From: Hofstenia miamia | Lineage: Eukaryota; Xenacoelomorpha; Acoela; Hofsteniidae | Reading direction: 5' to 3' | Assembly (NCBI GenBank): GCA_900660155.1 | Contig: CABFPE010000156.1 | Coordinates: forward strand, 1,252,164-1,279,118 | DNA: 26,955 bases | Shown: positions 1 through 10,540 of the stretch, piece after piece | How positions within the stretch are numbered: position 1 is the first letter of the stretch | Layout of the letters: every line of letters starts with the position of its first letter | Program-made: the position numbers and the translations under genes | Notes under the pieces: generated by a model | What the model saw: the letters and a program-made list of their open reading frames with translations, nothing else | Told to the model about the DNA's origin: nothing | The model's database searches: none

Positions 1-18
1 ATATATATATATATATAT
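1..18. repeat. (AT)n microsatellite
   Basis: The first 18 bases are nine AT units, followed directly by GT. The tract runs off the left edge of the window, so its full length is unknown. Confidence 0.9.
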
Positions 19-2319
19 GTCAAAAGTAATGTAATGTAGAAACAATAAATGTTTTACTTAAACTGCATGAAACACAATATTAATAAATCATATGCATTTT
101 GATTGTTTTGAGGATGTCCATAAAAAATTTCAAAAGTGTCCATGCAGGTTCTTAAGTTCAGTTTTTTTACCTATAGATTTATTTAAATTTTTTTTAGAAT
201 GGTGGTTGTTATTGAGAATTAGTTGTGAGTGCATTGAAAAATTTTAGCATTCTTTGTTTTGGCATTTATTGCTATCATGATACAGAGGCTGTCCTTCTGT
301 CAAATGCAGTTCAGTGTAGTAAATGCTATGTAATCACCAACCCTTTACAAATTCGTCCTCACATCAACAGATCTCATCATTGCATTTGTACCATTTGAGC
401 CATCTGTCTCATAAAAGAAAAAATGCAAAAAATGATCTCATAAAGAAAACATGCACCAACTCTCAGTTAATTGGCAAAATGATGCTATTCTGCAATGGAA
501 ACTAATTCATAAACTAAAATCTGAATATTGCAAACAAGTTTCACATACCCAACACACAAAATCTTCTTTATTATCACCTATAAATCTTTCCATTAGAAAA
601 TATTTGCATTGTATTATTTTATGACCAAGTTAGCAAAAATTGTCCTACTATTTCTTTAATTTTTTATACTTTGATCACAATTGTTAATAATCCTTATTAA
701 TTTGGAGCAAATACACATTTATAATTTCAATATAGCTTTACTTTCACACTGTGATTTTGTTTTTGTTCTATTGAACCTGTAACCTGTAAATATAACAGGC
801 TTACCCAGAATGGTTTTTATCAATGTTTTTGCAGTTCTTCATTAGTCGTAATGTTTTTTTATATCCAAATTTTCAAATGAAATTGTGCAATAACCATTGT
901 TAAAGCTGCTTAATAAAATGACATAAACTGCCACAATTGCTAATATCGTGAAGTTGTTTCAATTAAAAATCATCATTAGAATGATATTCTTTGACCTGAT
1001 ATATGTTCAAAATGGCACTTAGTTTCTACAATATAAGGAATATTTGCTTGGTTATATTCAATGGACTTTTAGGTGAAAGTGTGGTAAACAATATTCTTAA
1101 TCAATTTATATGTATAGCCATTCTTTTCAAATATTTCTTATAATTCAGTTATCAATTCAATCATGTTATTACAATTTGAAGAAATTTGAATAATTTGATT
1201 TAATAATTGTGTTTATCTTGCAGTTTAGGTCACAAACAGATTGATAAGGAGAAATTTTATATAAATATATATTATCAGCAAACAAAAATTTAAACTAGCA
1301 CCAAATTTAGCTTTTTGTTGAAAAACTCTCCTATATGGAAGGAATATTTAAAAAGTTGCCTAATTATTTGAACATTGTAAAAAGCTACATTTTTACTTCC
1401 ATTATTTATTCTATGAAATTAGATGTACAAGCTACTAAATGGTTGGTAATTAAAATGAATACCAGTTAATATGAAATATTTTAAAATTGATACCAAATTT
1501 GCTACAGAATGATGTTATTTAGACATAGATTTCTCAATTGTGTGTTTCTCTTTTCAATGGCATGCAATTTTTAATGCCACAAAACCACACTAATATGTTT
1601 TGTAATATGCTTAGTTAGTCAGCCAAAATGGTGAATACATATTTTATGCTCATGCAATTGAAAATAGTTGCATAAATTTTTTTTGATTTTTTATGTCTCA
1701 TCATCTTAATCAATATCAATTTTGAAAAATTTGGCATTCATTTTCAAAAATTTGACCTGAGTTCAATTTGCTTGATATGCATTTGACATGACTCCCTCAG
1801 AAATTTATATTTTATTATTATTACTTAAAATTGAAACAATTTTTGTAAAATACATAAAATTATTTTCAGGATTTTCAAGTTGAGTTTGAATTACTCATTC
1901 CAAAATCAAGTTCTTAACTTTTGAGTTCAAGTTCAATTATTTTTTTAAGAAAATTCTGAGTTTGTTTGAATTGTTTTTAATTCCAAGTATTTTGAGAAAA
2001 ATACAATTAATCTCATGATAATTCCAAGTTTTGTATATTGAAAAATAATTATGGTGATTGATGAAGAAACTTAAATTTGAATTAATCCACATTTATGGTA
2101 TATTTAAGTGGATTTTTATTGAGTGCAAGTTTGAGTATTGAAGATTTCTCTTTCAAGTTTTCATGAGTTCATTTGAGTTTGAGTTCTTAGTATTCTTAGT
2201 ACTCAAAAACCTTGATTATTTTCACTTAATATTTTAGAATGTTATCATTGAAAATTGTCTGTCAGACTCAGAATTTGAACAAACAGAGTTTAATCATGCA
2301 AAACATCAAAAACTAGGCT
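19..2319. other. AT-rich non-coding DNA
   Basis: I see no open frame that resembles a known protein, no RNA gene and no recognisable mobile element here. The only open frame near 60 codons (323-505, plus strand) has no recognisable motif and looks like chance. CpG is very rare. The stretch ends at the ATAA target duplication of the LTR element. Confidence 0.6.
1690..2215. repeat. Cryptically simple region with degenerate GAGTTCAAGTTT units
   Basis: Variants of GAGTTCAA, AAGTTTGAG and TTTGAGTTC recur many times, irregularly spaced and mixed with T-rich runs. Examples lie near 1758, 1876-1890, 1922-1936, 2125-2137 and 2160-2190. There is no fixed period, so this looks like slippage-driven simple sequence or an old decayed tandem array, not a satellite. 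No coding frame is maintained. Confidence 0.45.
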
Positions 2320-2323
2320 ATAA

Positions 2324-4187
2324 TGTAGAATCACAGGCTGGGAACTCTAATTACACTGCAGAACTCATTTCACAGCAGAAGGGTGCAGAAGTGACCTTAT
2401 CCTAACAGCCCTGATTAAATTAAATTAATATAGAGAATTTTTAAAATAAACATTGGTAATTCATCCAAATAACTAATACTTTTAGGTAAACTCCAGGATG
2501 ACCAATTCATATGGCTTCCAGCCAAAGTGCTATCCAAACAGAGAAGTGCTTAACTTGCATGCTTGTGGCTACCCTAATTGTCTCACATTTTATTATCTAT
2601 CTCATTACAAAAAATAAACATCTCATTTGTGTTATTATGTCTCAGCTCACTAAATGATAGCATGTAGTTGCCATGCCTTTGTGTTAACCAATTGTATAAT
2701 ATTGCAGAATCACAGGGGTGCTCTGACTACTCTAGCAGTACTGGGTAACTCAAGAGTTTAGATCAAAGGTTGCAAAGTCTACCATAGCAGAGAGTAACCC
2801 ACATTCAACCAGAAAACATACATTGGTGGTTCACTGATTTTTGCCTAACAAATAAAGAAATTCCATTCCAGAAAGAAATTCAGCAGTGACCAATTCACAC
2901 TGCATCATGCCAAAGCCAAATCTTTGAAGCCATCCTTACTCACCAGGGTGCTAAATGTGTGTCTCAAGTTTTAATTTCTAGATCAATAAACAATTTTTCT
3001 CAGAGTTCTCTTATCTCAGCTCATGTAAATAAGTAATAAATAACAAGAACATAATTGCTGTGCATTCATGTTCACCAATGGCATAGTATATTTGCAAGGT
3101 GTAAATTATTAAGTGCATGTATGAACAGATCAAATGAAAGATATTATTCCCTACATGTAGTTGTAACCTAAATGGCCATGATTCAGGCTGTCACCATTAA
3201 AGAGTTATTTGTTGCCCAAGACCTGTTGGAATTTCCTCCCAAATTGTTGCCAGGTCTTAAAAAACAGTTATCATTACCAAATCTTTAATCAACAAATCTA
3301 AAGAGGGTTAATAGATAAATAATTGAAAAGACCAAATAAAGTAGAATTAAGCCAAATTTATTGTGTGCTTCACTATAGTGACTCAGATATTTATTACAAA
3401 AATTTGTACTTATTACCTGACTTGTTTACAATTTCAAAGCACAGTTTCCCTCACAAAGCTAAAATGACCAATCACATGTAATTCAAATTGAGGGGACACA
3501 TACTAACACTATCAAATTAACTACACTCAAAATTCCAGAATCAATTAAAAGAAATTGATACAAATAAGGTAACAGCAAATCAAAGAATCCAAATGTCAAA
3601 AGATGCAATGCAATTTCAGAGTGCCAAAAATAATAAGTTTGAAAAAAAGTAGGCCCTGAGTGACTCTATAATATCATCACAGTGTAATCAATAATTGGTG
3701 CATGTACTTGTTGAAATCCAATGGAAGGTTTATTTTTTCTAAATGTAGCCATATACATAACCTAATGTGGTCCACAATTTGGGCTTGCTTACTGTCTGAA
3801 TCACTACATGTCACATCAGTACTTAAAGAAAGTACTCCCAAATTGTTGTCAAAACTTACACAATTATTATCATATCAAAAAAAAGTTATTAAAATAAAAG
3901 GTAAACTGAAGTTGAAGCTAGACAAAATCTATTAACCATTTTCTACATTGTTGCTCAATTTATACAGTGTAAATTATTACATGTCTTTGTTTACAACTTA
4001 AGATCCCATGATAATCATGTTTCCCTTGCAATTTAATTTGAGCAATAACAATATGTAGCACCTAAGCAAAGGGACATTAAACTGTTATCACAAACTAAAA
4101 CCAAAATAAAAGTTTGCATCATATTAACATCATTACAAAATAGAAAATCAAAATATTAATCACAAAAAATCTCTGAGTGACTCTACA
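2324..4187 (-). repeat. 3' LTR of the main element, split by a nested solo LTR
   Basis: Positions 2324-2702 and 3671-4187 align end to end with the 5' LTR at 14286-15178. Without the insert and its 4-bp duplication the LTR is about 892 bp, against 893 bp for the other. The minus-strand reading begins TGTAGAGTCACTCAG and ends GATTCTACA. Divergence from its partner is patchy. By eye it is about 13 differences in 2324-2469, none in 2470-2638, about 15 in 2639-2702, none in 3671-3841 and roughly 25 in 3842-4187. The left flank is the ATAA duplication and the right flank is a purine tract (minus strand), which identifies this as the 3' LTR. Confidence 0.9.
2703..3670 (-). mobile_element. Solo LTR nested in the 3' LTR
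   Basis: This 968-bp block interrupts the 3' LTR and is absent from the 5' LTR, which reads straight through CATAATATCATC. Its plus-strand ends are TGCAGAATC and GAGTGACTCTATA, the same terminal pattern as the host LTR. It is flanked by ATAT on both sides (2699-2702 and 3671-3674). Its reverse complement aligns recognisably but imperfectly with the solo LTR at 6896-7826, and distantly with the main LTRs. It carries no internal coding sequence, as expected for a solo LTR left by recombination between the two LTRs of a once complete insertion. The LTR sense is minus, the same as the host element. Confidence 0.88.
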
Positions 4188-4200
4188 GGCCCCCTTGCTC
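4188..4200 (-). promoter_or_regulatory. Candidate polypurine tract
   Basis: Immediately inside the 3' LTR the minus strand reads GAGCAAGGGGGCC and then the LTR start TGTAGAG. A short purine run abutting the 3' LTR is where plus-strand DNA synthesis is primed in LTR retrotransposons. The run is short and two C residues separate it from the LTR, so the assignment rests mainly on position. Confidence 0.5.
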
Positions 4201-6891
4201 AAATTAATTCTGTGGTAACAATTGGAGAGTAGGTCAGGAAATAATTTTCTGTGTTGTGGTTATCATCTCTATTGCTAGAACTCCTTCTTAACTTTGTACT
4301 TCTGCATACTGGGGTTCACATGTTACTTGCATAAGTACCTCCCTTTGAGTTAAAACCTCATCTGTTAATTTAAAGAACTGTATGGTAGGCATCCATGAGC
4401 TCATGGGGCAGTTACATCTTAAATTATTTAATCAATGTGTAAAGGTGTTGTGAAATCTTTCATAAAGGCAGAATCCCTTGAGGTCTATCATCAATGTCAT
4501 CAGTGCATCTGTGTCAGAAGTATGTGTGTCCTCAGGGCTGATTGTGGTGTTGGGATAAAAGTGTACAAAAACATCCTGCAAAGACCCCCATTCTTGTGGC
4601 ATGATTGACAAATAGTGAGCAGAATTCTTGAACTTGATGTAATGTCATTTCATTGGGATTGGATATGTCAGCACACAGCATGGTTATAATTTCTATTCTT
4701 TTTGTGACAACATAATAGCAGGTAATATTCTCAACATTATTAATCCACATTAAATCCCCAGCTGCTTGGAATAGGATGAGCACTCAGTGGTTCATACTTG
4801 CTATCTTTTCATGAGTCTTTCTTAGTTTTTCATAGATTGGGACTTCTCTACTTAATATATCTAAGATAATTAATTTCCTTTCTTTGTTATCTACTTCTAT
4901 CAGTTTTTCTCACACACCTTTATATTCTTATGTTCTGCTGAGTCTGCTTGCCTTGATCCCACTACTCATGAAGTTCAACATATCAGGTAAGTGCACTGCC
5001 ACTTTCCTCTTACCTTTTTTCACTCACCACTTGGGTTGTACTAACAAAGTCTCTATGCAGGGAGGGGGATGCATAACCAGTTTTCTTTGTGAATATGATT
5101 TTCTACATCTGTAAAACTAGATTCTTCTTTTAGACTGGCTGCTCCAATTGTGACTGGATAATTTATTCTTGCCTCTTTTAACATATATCAGAATTTGCTT
5201 TGTAAACCTTTAGGATGTAATTCTTTGATATGATTAGTGGATATTTTGACATGAGCAGTAGTACACTCACCCTGGAGACTGTAAAATGACTAGCTCTTCT
5301 TTAGTAAACATTTCAGTTAGCACCATTTCATCATAGAGAGGACGTCTTTTTCCTTGCATTTAACTCATCAAAATATTTTTCTGTACCATGCTCCATCATC
5401 AAAATTCTTTCATTTTCAGTAATGGACCATTGAGAAGTGGGCCTTGGAGGTGTCAGAGGCTTTCTGAATTTCTCTATATTGACCCTCTCTATGAGCTCTC
5501 ATATGGAGAGTGATAGCTGCACTGATGAAGTTGCCATTAATTCCTCCTCCTTGAAGAATTGTTCCAGGGTTCTCATAATTTGTTCAAAGATAACAATAGG
5601 GACAATTTGTCCTTCTTTCTTGACCTGCTGAGTGGATTCAGTAAATTGTTCTTTGTAGATTAAAGAAAATCTCATTTCTATCAGGAATGTTGTTAATTTT
5701 CAGTCTCTCTATAAATCTTTGGGTTGATCCAGGATGTTGTTCCATTAATCTCTTGGTGCTGAGTGGTGCATTCTCTGAATGAAAGATTGCAAACTTAGTC
5801 TCAGCTGTTGTGCCCCACATATATTTCTTTACTGTATCTGAAAAAATATATATGTCTGACAGACAAATTCCTAATCAATTACTAATCAAGATTATAGACA
5901 TTTTTCCAGTTATACTTGTTGCCCCCACCAGTCAGGCATAATATTTTTCGAATTTCTAGATCACTTTCTTTGTTTTCCCTGGTGATGATAGGGGTGTGCA
6001 CTTGTGAAGCGTCCAGTTCTTTGCCTTCCATGACAGGGGGCATACTGCTAATTTGTGGGATGCAGTCTTTGCTATTGATGTTCTTGTGTCATGATTCATT
6101 GGAAGAGATAATTGTGGGTGTCTAGTTAGGTAGATGGATATTATCCAAATAGCTCCTCTCATGTATATATCTGGCATGTTCTTTTCAGAAAACAAATGAG
6201 TTCTGAAGTTTGTTCTATCCTGTGTGTCATAGTAGAATTTTAGTTCTCACAATAATCTTTCCACTGATCTATGATATTGGGAAGAAGTACTCCTGATCTT
6301 TAGTATGGGCCAGTCTGACCCAGGGTTCTTATCAGCTTTGATGTCTGTCCATATTTCTGTATCTCATTCAATGTTTTAGTACTTTGGGCAAATGCAAAAC
6401 TGACTCTCATATCTGTTACTTTGTAGAGAGATGGGGTGTTAACATCTGTCAGCTCTAATGTCTGTGATTGAAGTATAGTGTCTATTATTAATTTCTGATC
6501 AACTGCTAACCAGTGGGAGGGGATCTTTTGGCATAACATTAAATTGGTTAAAGTAGTTTTGTCCTAGAGATGATATTGGTATAATACATGGAAATAGGAC
6601 AATAGCTGGATCTGAACAATATAATGAAGTTTTCCATGTGGAAATGTAAGCTTTCAACAGCTTCTGGTATTTTGTCTTCATATTCCTCATGTAAAACCAT
6701 GACTAAGCAAATGTTTTCAACCTTGGTGATTCTATAAGCAATCTTGATGTGCTCCATTATTCTATCATCTTGCACCTTGTGAACTCTAAAGAAATATATT
6801 ACTAAAAGGTTAGAAAAATCAATGTTGACACAGTTGAACTCTACTTATGATGCTACTGTTATTTAAAAATTGACATAGATTTTTAATGTTG
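4201..6891 (-). pseudogene. Post-pol region, distal part: unrecognised, heavily broken coding-like sequence
   Basis: On the minus strand several frames stay open for 60-83 codons (about 6775-6548, 6539-6300, 6195-5956, 5820-5638 and 4783-4532). They alternate between frames and are separated by stops, as in a decayed long reading frame. This is where env or an accessory gene lies in env-bearing gypsy elements. I could not identify a convincing signal peptide, furin-type site, fusion peptide or C-terminal membrane anchor, and nothing resembles a known enzyme. The open frame upstream of the solo LTR insertion at 6896-7826 continues into this segment on the far side, so the two were once contiguous. 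Function unknown; calling it env would be positional inference only. Confidence 0.5.
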
Positions 6892-7135
6892 AAATTGTAG
6901 AGTCACTCAGGGCCCTTATTTTTACCTTTATTAAATTAATGGCACTCTTCTTTCATTAATTTGGTGCTAATCTTTGATTAATTTAGTGATTTTTATGATT
7001 TTTTAGTGTTTTTGAACTTAGGTTTCAAATTTGTTATTAATTGTCCCCTTGATCAAGTTGGACATGTAATTGCTTGTTTGAATTGTGAGGGAAATTAAGT
7101 GAATTTTTAAATGGTAAATATTTGCCCTTTTTCTG

Positions 7136-7143
7136 TATAAAAG
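7136..7143 (+). promoter_or_regulatory. TATA box of the solo LTR
   Basis: TATAAAAG lies about 240 bp into the LTR, upstream of a polyadenylation signal, as expected at the U3/R border of a gypsy-type LTR. It would drive plus-strand transcription, antisense to the surrounding gag-pol element. Whether it is still active cannot be judged. Confidence 0.55.
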
Positions 7144-7169
7144 TAGGGAAAGAATTGTAACAAATGCCA

Positions 7170-7175
7170 AATAAA
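7170..7175 (+). terminator. Polyadenylation signal of the solo LTR
   Basis: AATAAA occurs 26 bases downstream of the TATA box and is followed by the GT-rich TTTTGTCTTGCTGG, a plausible cleavage and downstream element at the R/U5 border. The related solo LTR at 2703-3670 also has AATAAA at the corresponding place on its minus strand. Confidence 0.5.
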
Positions 7176-7830
7176 TTTTGTCTTGCTGGATAATGTTTGC
7201 TTTTTTATTATTTACTATATCTCTAACCTTTTTAGATATGGTATTGATTTTATAACAATGAATCTGTAAGATCTGGTGATAATGTGGGAGGAACTCTGCT
7301 ATGCCTGGGGCGACAACTCACTCCTTGACAGATGGTAGCCCATATTGTGGTTGCTTTAGGGCTAGGCCTACTTATAGGGAATAACAACTGTAACATCTAT
7401 CAATTTGTACATGCACTTAAAACAACATGACGCAAATATAATATGCTGTTGGCATATGAGAATACATGGCAATTACATGTTATTATATTTTATTACACAA
7501 ACTGAGATAAGAAGAACACTGAGCTAAATTTGTTTTATTGAGCTAGAAATTAATACTAGTGACACACAATTTGCACCTTGGCAAGTAAGGATGGTTTTTC
7601 ATGATTTGGCTTTGGTGTGATACCATGTGAATTGGTCGCTATCTGGAATACCTTCTTGAGGAATGGTTTTGGTTCTTTCTATAGTGAAATTGGCAAACTA
7701 ACAATGTTCATTTATTTTGTTGGAATACGGGTCACTCTTGGTGATGGTAAATCTTTGCAACCTTCAGTCACTACTATCTGTTACCCAGTGCTGCTTGAGC
7801 TGCTAGACATGCTGCATGATTCTACAAAAT

Positions 7831-8740
7831 CTTTGTCAAAGGACGTGTGTACTGTACTTCTCCAATAAAGTCTACTAATTCCCTCCAGCATTTTTGAATC
7901 ATAACAAATGATCATGTTAATTTTAGGGTGACATTCAGCATCCATCATGAACTGTATCATGTCTATGAAGCAGGTTAAATTCTTTGTATTATATGTCCAT
8001 CTCAACTTATTTTGTGTTTCTTTGGAAATGTTATCATGGACAAAATGGATGGCTCAACATGTGGCTATAAAGTATGGATGAAGAGTTTCATCACCAATCT
8101 TCAACATCTTCTAATGATCTTCAGTTTTTCTTGAACAAACAGTGGATGTGGCAGTTGATGAACTAAATGAGGTTGAAGGGGCTATCAAGTCACTCATTGG
8201 GGTGGTATTTACAATTTGTCATTCACTAAAAGGACTACAAAAAGTTTGTGTTATATCAGTTTTTTGCACCAGCTCTTCTCTTTCACATGGAGATATGTTT
8301 CTCCCCACATAGTAGCAAGATTGGGATGTATCTGCTGCTGTCTCCTCTCCTATTCATGGAGCTATGTGTCACCCCACATGAGATAGGAATCTGATCAGCA
8401 CCTTCAGTTTTTCCCTTTTTCTGTCACAAGCCTCACCAGGTGCAGATATGTGTCTCCCACGTCTAGTTGAAGCATCCAAATCATCTCTCCTACTTACCAT
8501 CTTCCTTCTCACTTGTTGATGGGATGGTGGAGCTGGCAACTCGCATTTTTATTCCTTATGGGTGTCATTCCAAAATGGAGTTATAAGGTTAAGGTCTCAA
8601 ATGTAGGGATCAAATGTTTGGTTTTCTCTAGCCCATCTTTTGGGCAACACACATAATTGATATATTTTATTGTTATTGATATCACTATCATAAAACTTGG
8701 TATTGGAAAACTCCTCTTCAGAAAAATCAGTTAAATTTTC
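7831..8740 (-). pseudogene. Post-pol region, proximal part, following integrase
   Basis: This lies immediately after the integrase C-terminal module. The minus-strand frame from about 8005 down to the solo LTR junction at 7826 is open for about 60 codons and has an ordinary soluble composition. Upstream of it, about 8005-8500, the translation is Ser/Thr/Pro-rich and broken by stops and shifts, and it coincides with a degenerate tandem repeat. I do not recognise a family. The segment is probably the N-terminal part of the same broken gene that continues left of the nested solo LTR. Confidence 0.45.
8285..8470. repeat. Three degenerate tandem units in the post-pol region
   Basis: A core similar to CATGGAGATATGTTTCTCCC recurs at 8285, 8355 and (as AGGTGCAGATATGTGTCTCCC) 8438, with spacings of about 70 and 83 bases. 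Related CT-rich sequence (TCTCCTCTCC, TCATCTCTCC) lies between the units. The array appears to have been part of the coding sequence of the post-pol gene, giving a repetitive low-complexity protein segment. Confidence 0.5.
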
Positions 8741-9860
8741 CTATTTTTCAAAAACATTGATACTATTATCAACTAATGTAAATTTGTCATTATCATCAAT
8801 AATTATGTTCTCTATGTCTTTTATGGCTCTTTTAAGCTGTTGAAAATGTATGGTTTTACTGTTATTTAATGTGTATATGTTATGGTCAAGCACTTTCTCT
8901 ATTTTAAATTGTCCTTGCCAATTATTCTCCACTTTCTTACTTGATTGTGATTATCACCCTGCTTATGAGTTTCACCATACAGTTTTTTATTAAAAGTTTT
9001 CTTTTGTCATATACTCAATTGATTAGTGTTATGGCACACCATTAAATGAATTTGTTGCATATCATGTATTAAGCAATAGACATATTGTTCAAAGCTATTC
9101 TCATTGTATTTCAGAAACATCATCACTAGTGAGGTTAATGCCTCATGTCTGAACATAGCTTTAAATGGACTTACTCCTATTGTGGAGTGTACCAAAGTGT
9201 TATAGAAATATTCTATGAATTCAATGGCTTGTCTCCATTGTTTACCAGCAGCATGGGATAATGCTACTCAAATCAATTTTTATTAACATCCTATTTAGTC
9301 TTTCTACCAGGCCATTTGCATGAGGGTGATAGGCTGTTGTAAACTTGTGTACTATTTCTAATTCTTTCATTAGCACCTGCATTAATTTGTTCTCAAATTG
9401 TGGTCCACAATCAGATACAAATTTACACATTGTTCCATACTTTAATATCCATTCCTTCACTATTTTCTCTGCTATCTATTTGGCAGTTGTGCTATTTAGA
9501 GGAATAATTTGAGTGTATTTGGTGAAGTGGTCTACCATTAGCAATAGATACTGAAAACCCTCATCATCCTTTGACAGTTGTTCTAGATCCATATGAATGA
9601 CCTCATTTGGTGTTTTGGCCACTCAGCACTTGAGTTCAGCTGTTTGTTAAGGAAAATGACTGTTGTTATGTAAAAGACATTTTTCACACTTATCAATAAC
9701 ATCTATGACTGCAGACCTTATGCCTATAGTGACATATTGAGTGTTGAAAGTCTTTTCCATTTGAATTATGCTGAGATGCCCTCTCTCATGGGCTCATCTT
9801 ACTAAATCTCTACAAAAGTATTCAGGAATTGGGAGTTTGTTGTTTCAACTTTTAGCATAG
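8741..9860 (-). pseudogene. Integrase, broken, catalytic triad intact
   Basis: Integrase joins the retroelement cDNA to the genome. The HHCC zinc finger is visible, with His codons at 9788-9790 and 9776-9778 and Cys codons at 9686-9688 and 9677-9679 (H-x3-H-x29-C-x2-C). The core triad is complete. Asp is at 9586-9588 (IHMDLEQ), Asp at 9410-9412 (VSDCGPQF) and Glu at 9302-9304 (GLVERLNR), with exactly 35 residues between the last two (DD35E). Past the core, VHSTIGVSPFKAMF (near 9195-9150) is the conserved gypsy-type STG.SPF block. The segment from 8932 to 8741 resembles the C-terminal GPY/F module (WQGQFKIEKV...IYTL). In-frame stops lie at 9845, 9794, 9647, 9623 and 9476, and a frameshift lies near 9250-9290. 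The protein cannot be made as one piece. Confidence 0.88.
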
Positions 9861-10198
9861 AGCAAACCATTATCAGTTAATTTCCAATTATATCTCTTAA
9901 AGTAATGATTTACCTCAGGACAAGTAGGAAAATACAGATCCTGGATTCTTTTAATTATGTCTGATAAGACTTGGTCACAATGCTGGTGGCATATTATCTC
10001 TTCTTCTGAGATTTCTTCTAGTATAATTATAGGCAAAATGACTTTTCCATTTCTATTGGGATTAATCTCAGGTATTAAATCATACTTGGCATAAGGAATG
10101 AATCCAAAGGGGATCTTTTCTCTGGCAGGTTTCTTGAGGTCTCTCTCATAACTAGGTAATGCTGTCCAATAATCACCATTGAGATGCAGTCTACCAGG

Positions 10199-10540
10199 TC
10201 AATGTTGCATGGAAAATGAAAAATTGTTGAGATATTTGATCCAACTAGCTACAATATTTGATTTATCACCTGAGAACTTTTTTAGCCATGCTGGTGCACT
10301 ATTATCAGTATGAACAATGAATGGACATCCAAGAATAAAGTATTGAAATTTTCATAATGATTCAACTAATGCCAACATCTCCCATTTAGTGGCTCTGTAA
10401 TTTTTTTCTGCTGCTTGTAGTTTTTGACTGAAGTATTGAACAGGGCTCTCAACTCCATTAATTTCTTGACTTAATACTCTGCTGATTACCACTGCACTGA
10501 CATCACAATTGACTATAAAGTCTTTGCTGTAGTTGGATGT
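10199..10540 (-). pseudogene. RNase H domain of pol, broken
   Basis: RNase H degrades the RNA of the RNA/DNA hybrid during reverse transcription. It follows the RT connection in the same frame. Recognisable blocks are FIVNCDVSAVVISRVLSQ (first catalytic Asp), NYRATKWEMLALVESL (catalytic Glu) and HTDNSAPAWL (Asp codon 10303-10305). In-frame TGA codons lie at 10352 and 10199; the second falls in the PGR-type motif just after the domain, where Arg or Lys is usual. The sequence between here and the integrase finger (about 9860-10190) reads as the normal gypsy linker. Confidence 0.82.

Larger units (their letters stand above)
6896..7826 (+). mobile_element. Solo LTR nested in the post-pol region, opposite orientation
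   Basis: This 931-bp block runs from TGTAGAGTCACTCAGGG to GATTCTACA and is flanked by AAAT on both sides (6892-6895 and 7827-7830). Its LTR sense is plus, opposite to the element it sits in. It aligns along its length with the reverse complement of the solo LTR at 2703-3670. A short block (AATATAATATGCTGTTGGC and following) is shared with the main LTRs. It retains a promoter-like TATA box and a polyadenylation signal in the expected U3-R order. No gag or pol lies between its ends, so it is a solo LTR and not the end of the minus-strand gag-pol element. Confidence 0.9.

Noticed and set aside
3702..3935. Plus-strand open frame repeated at 14692-14889 with nearly the same protein
   Set aside because: It lies antisense in both LTRs and is repeated only because the LTRs are. 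It has no motif, and its similarity comes from an identical LTR block.
4201..6891. Envelope gene
   Set aside because: The position fits, but no signal peptide, cleavage site or membrane anchor could be recognised, so it is listed as unidentified.
6896..7826. This LTR taken as the 3' LTR of the gag-pol element
   Set aside because: It is in plus orientation, has its own AAAT duplication, and differs from the 5' LTR at 14286-15178, which pairs properly with 2324-4187.
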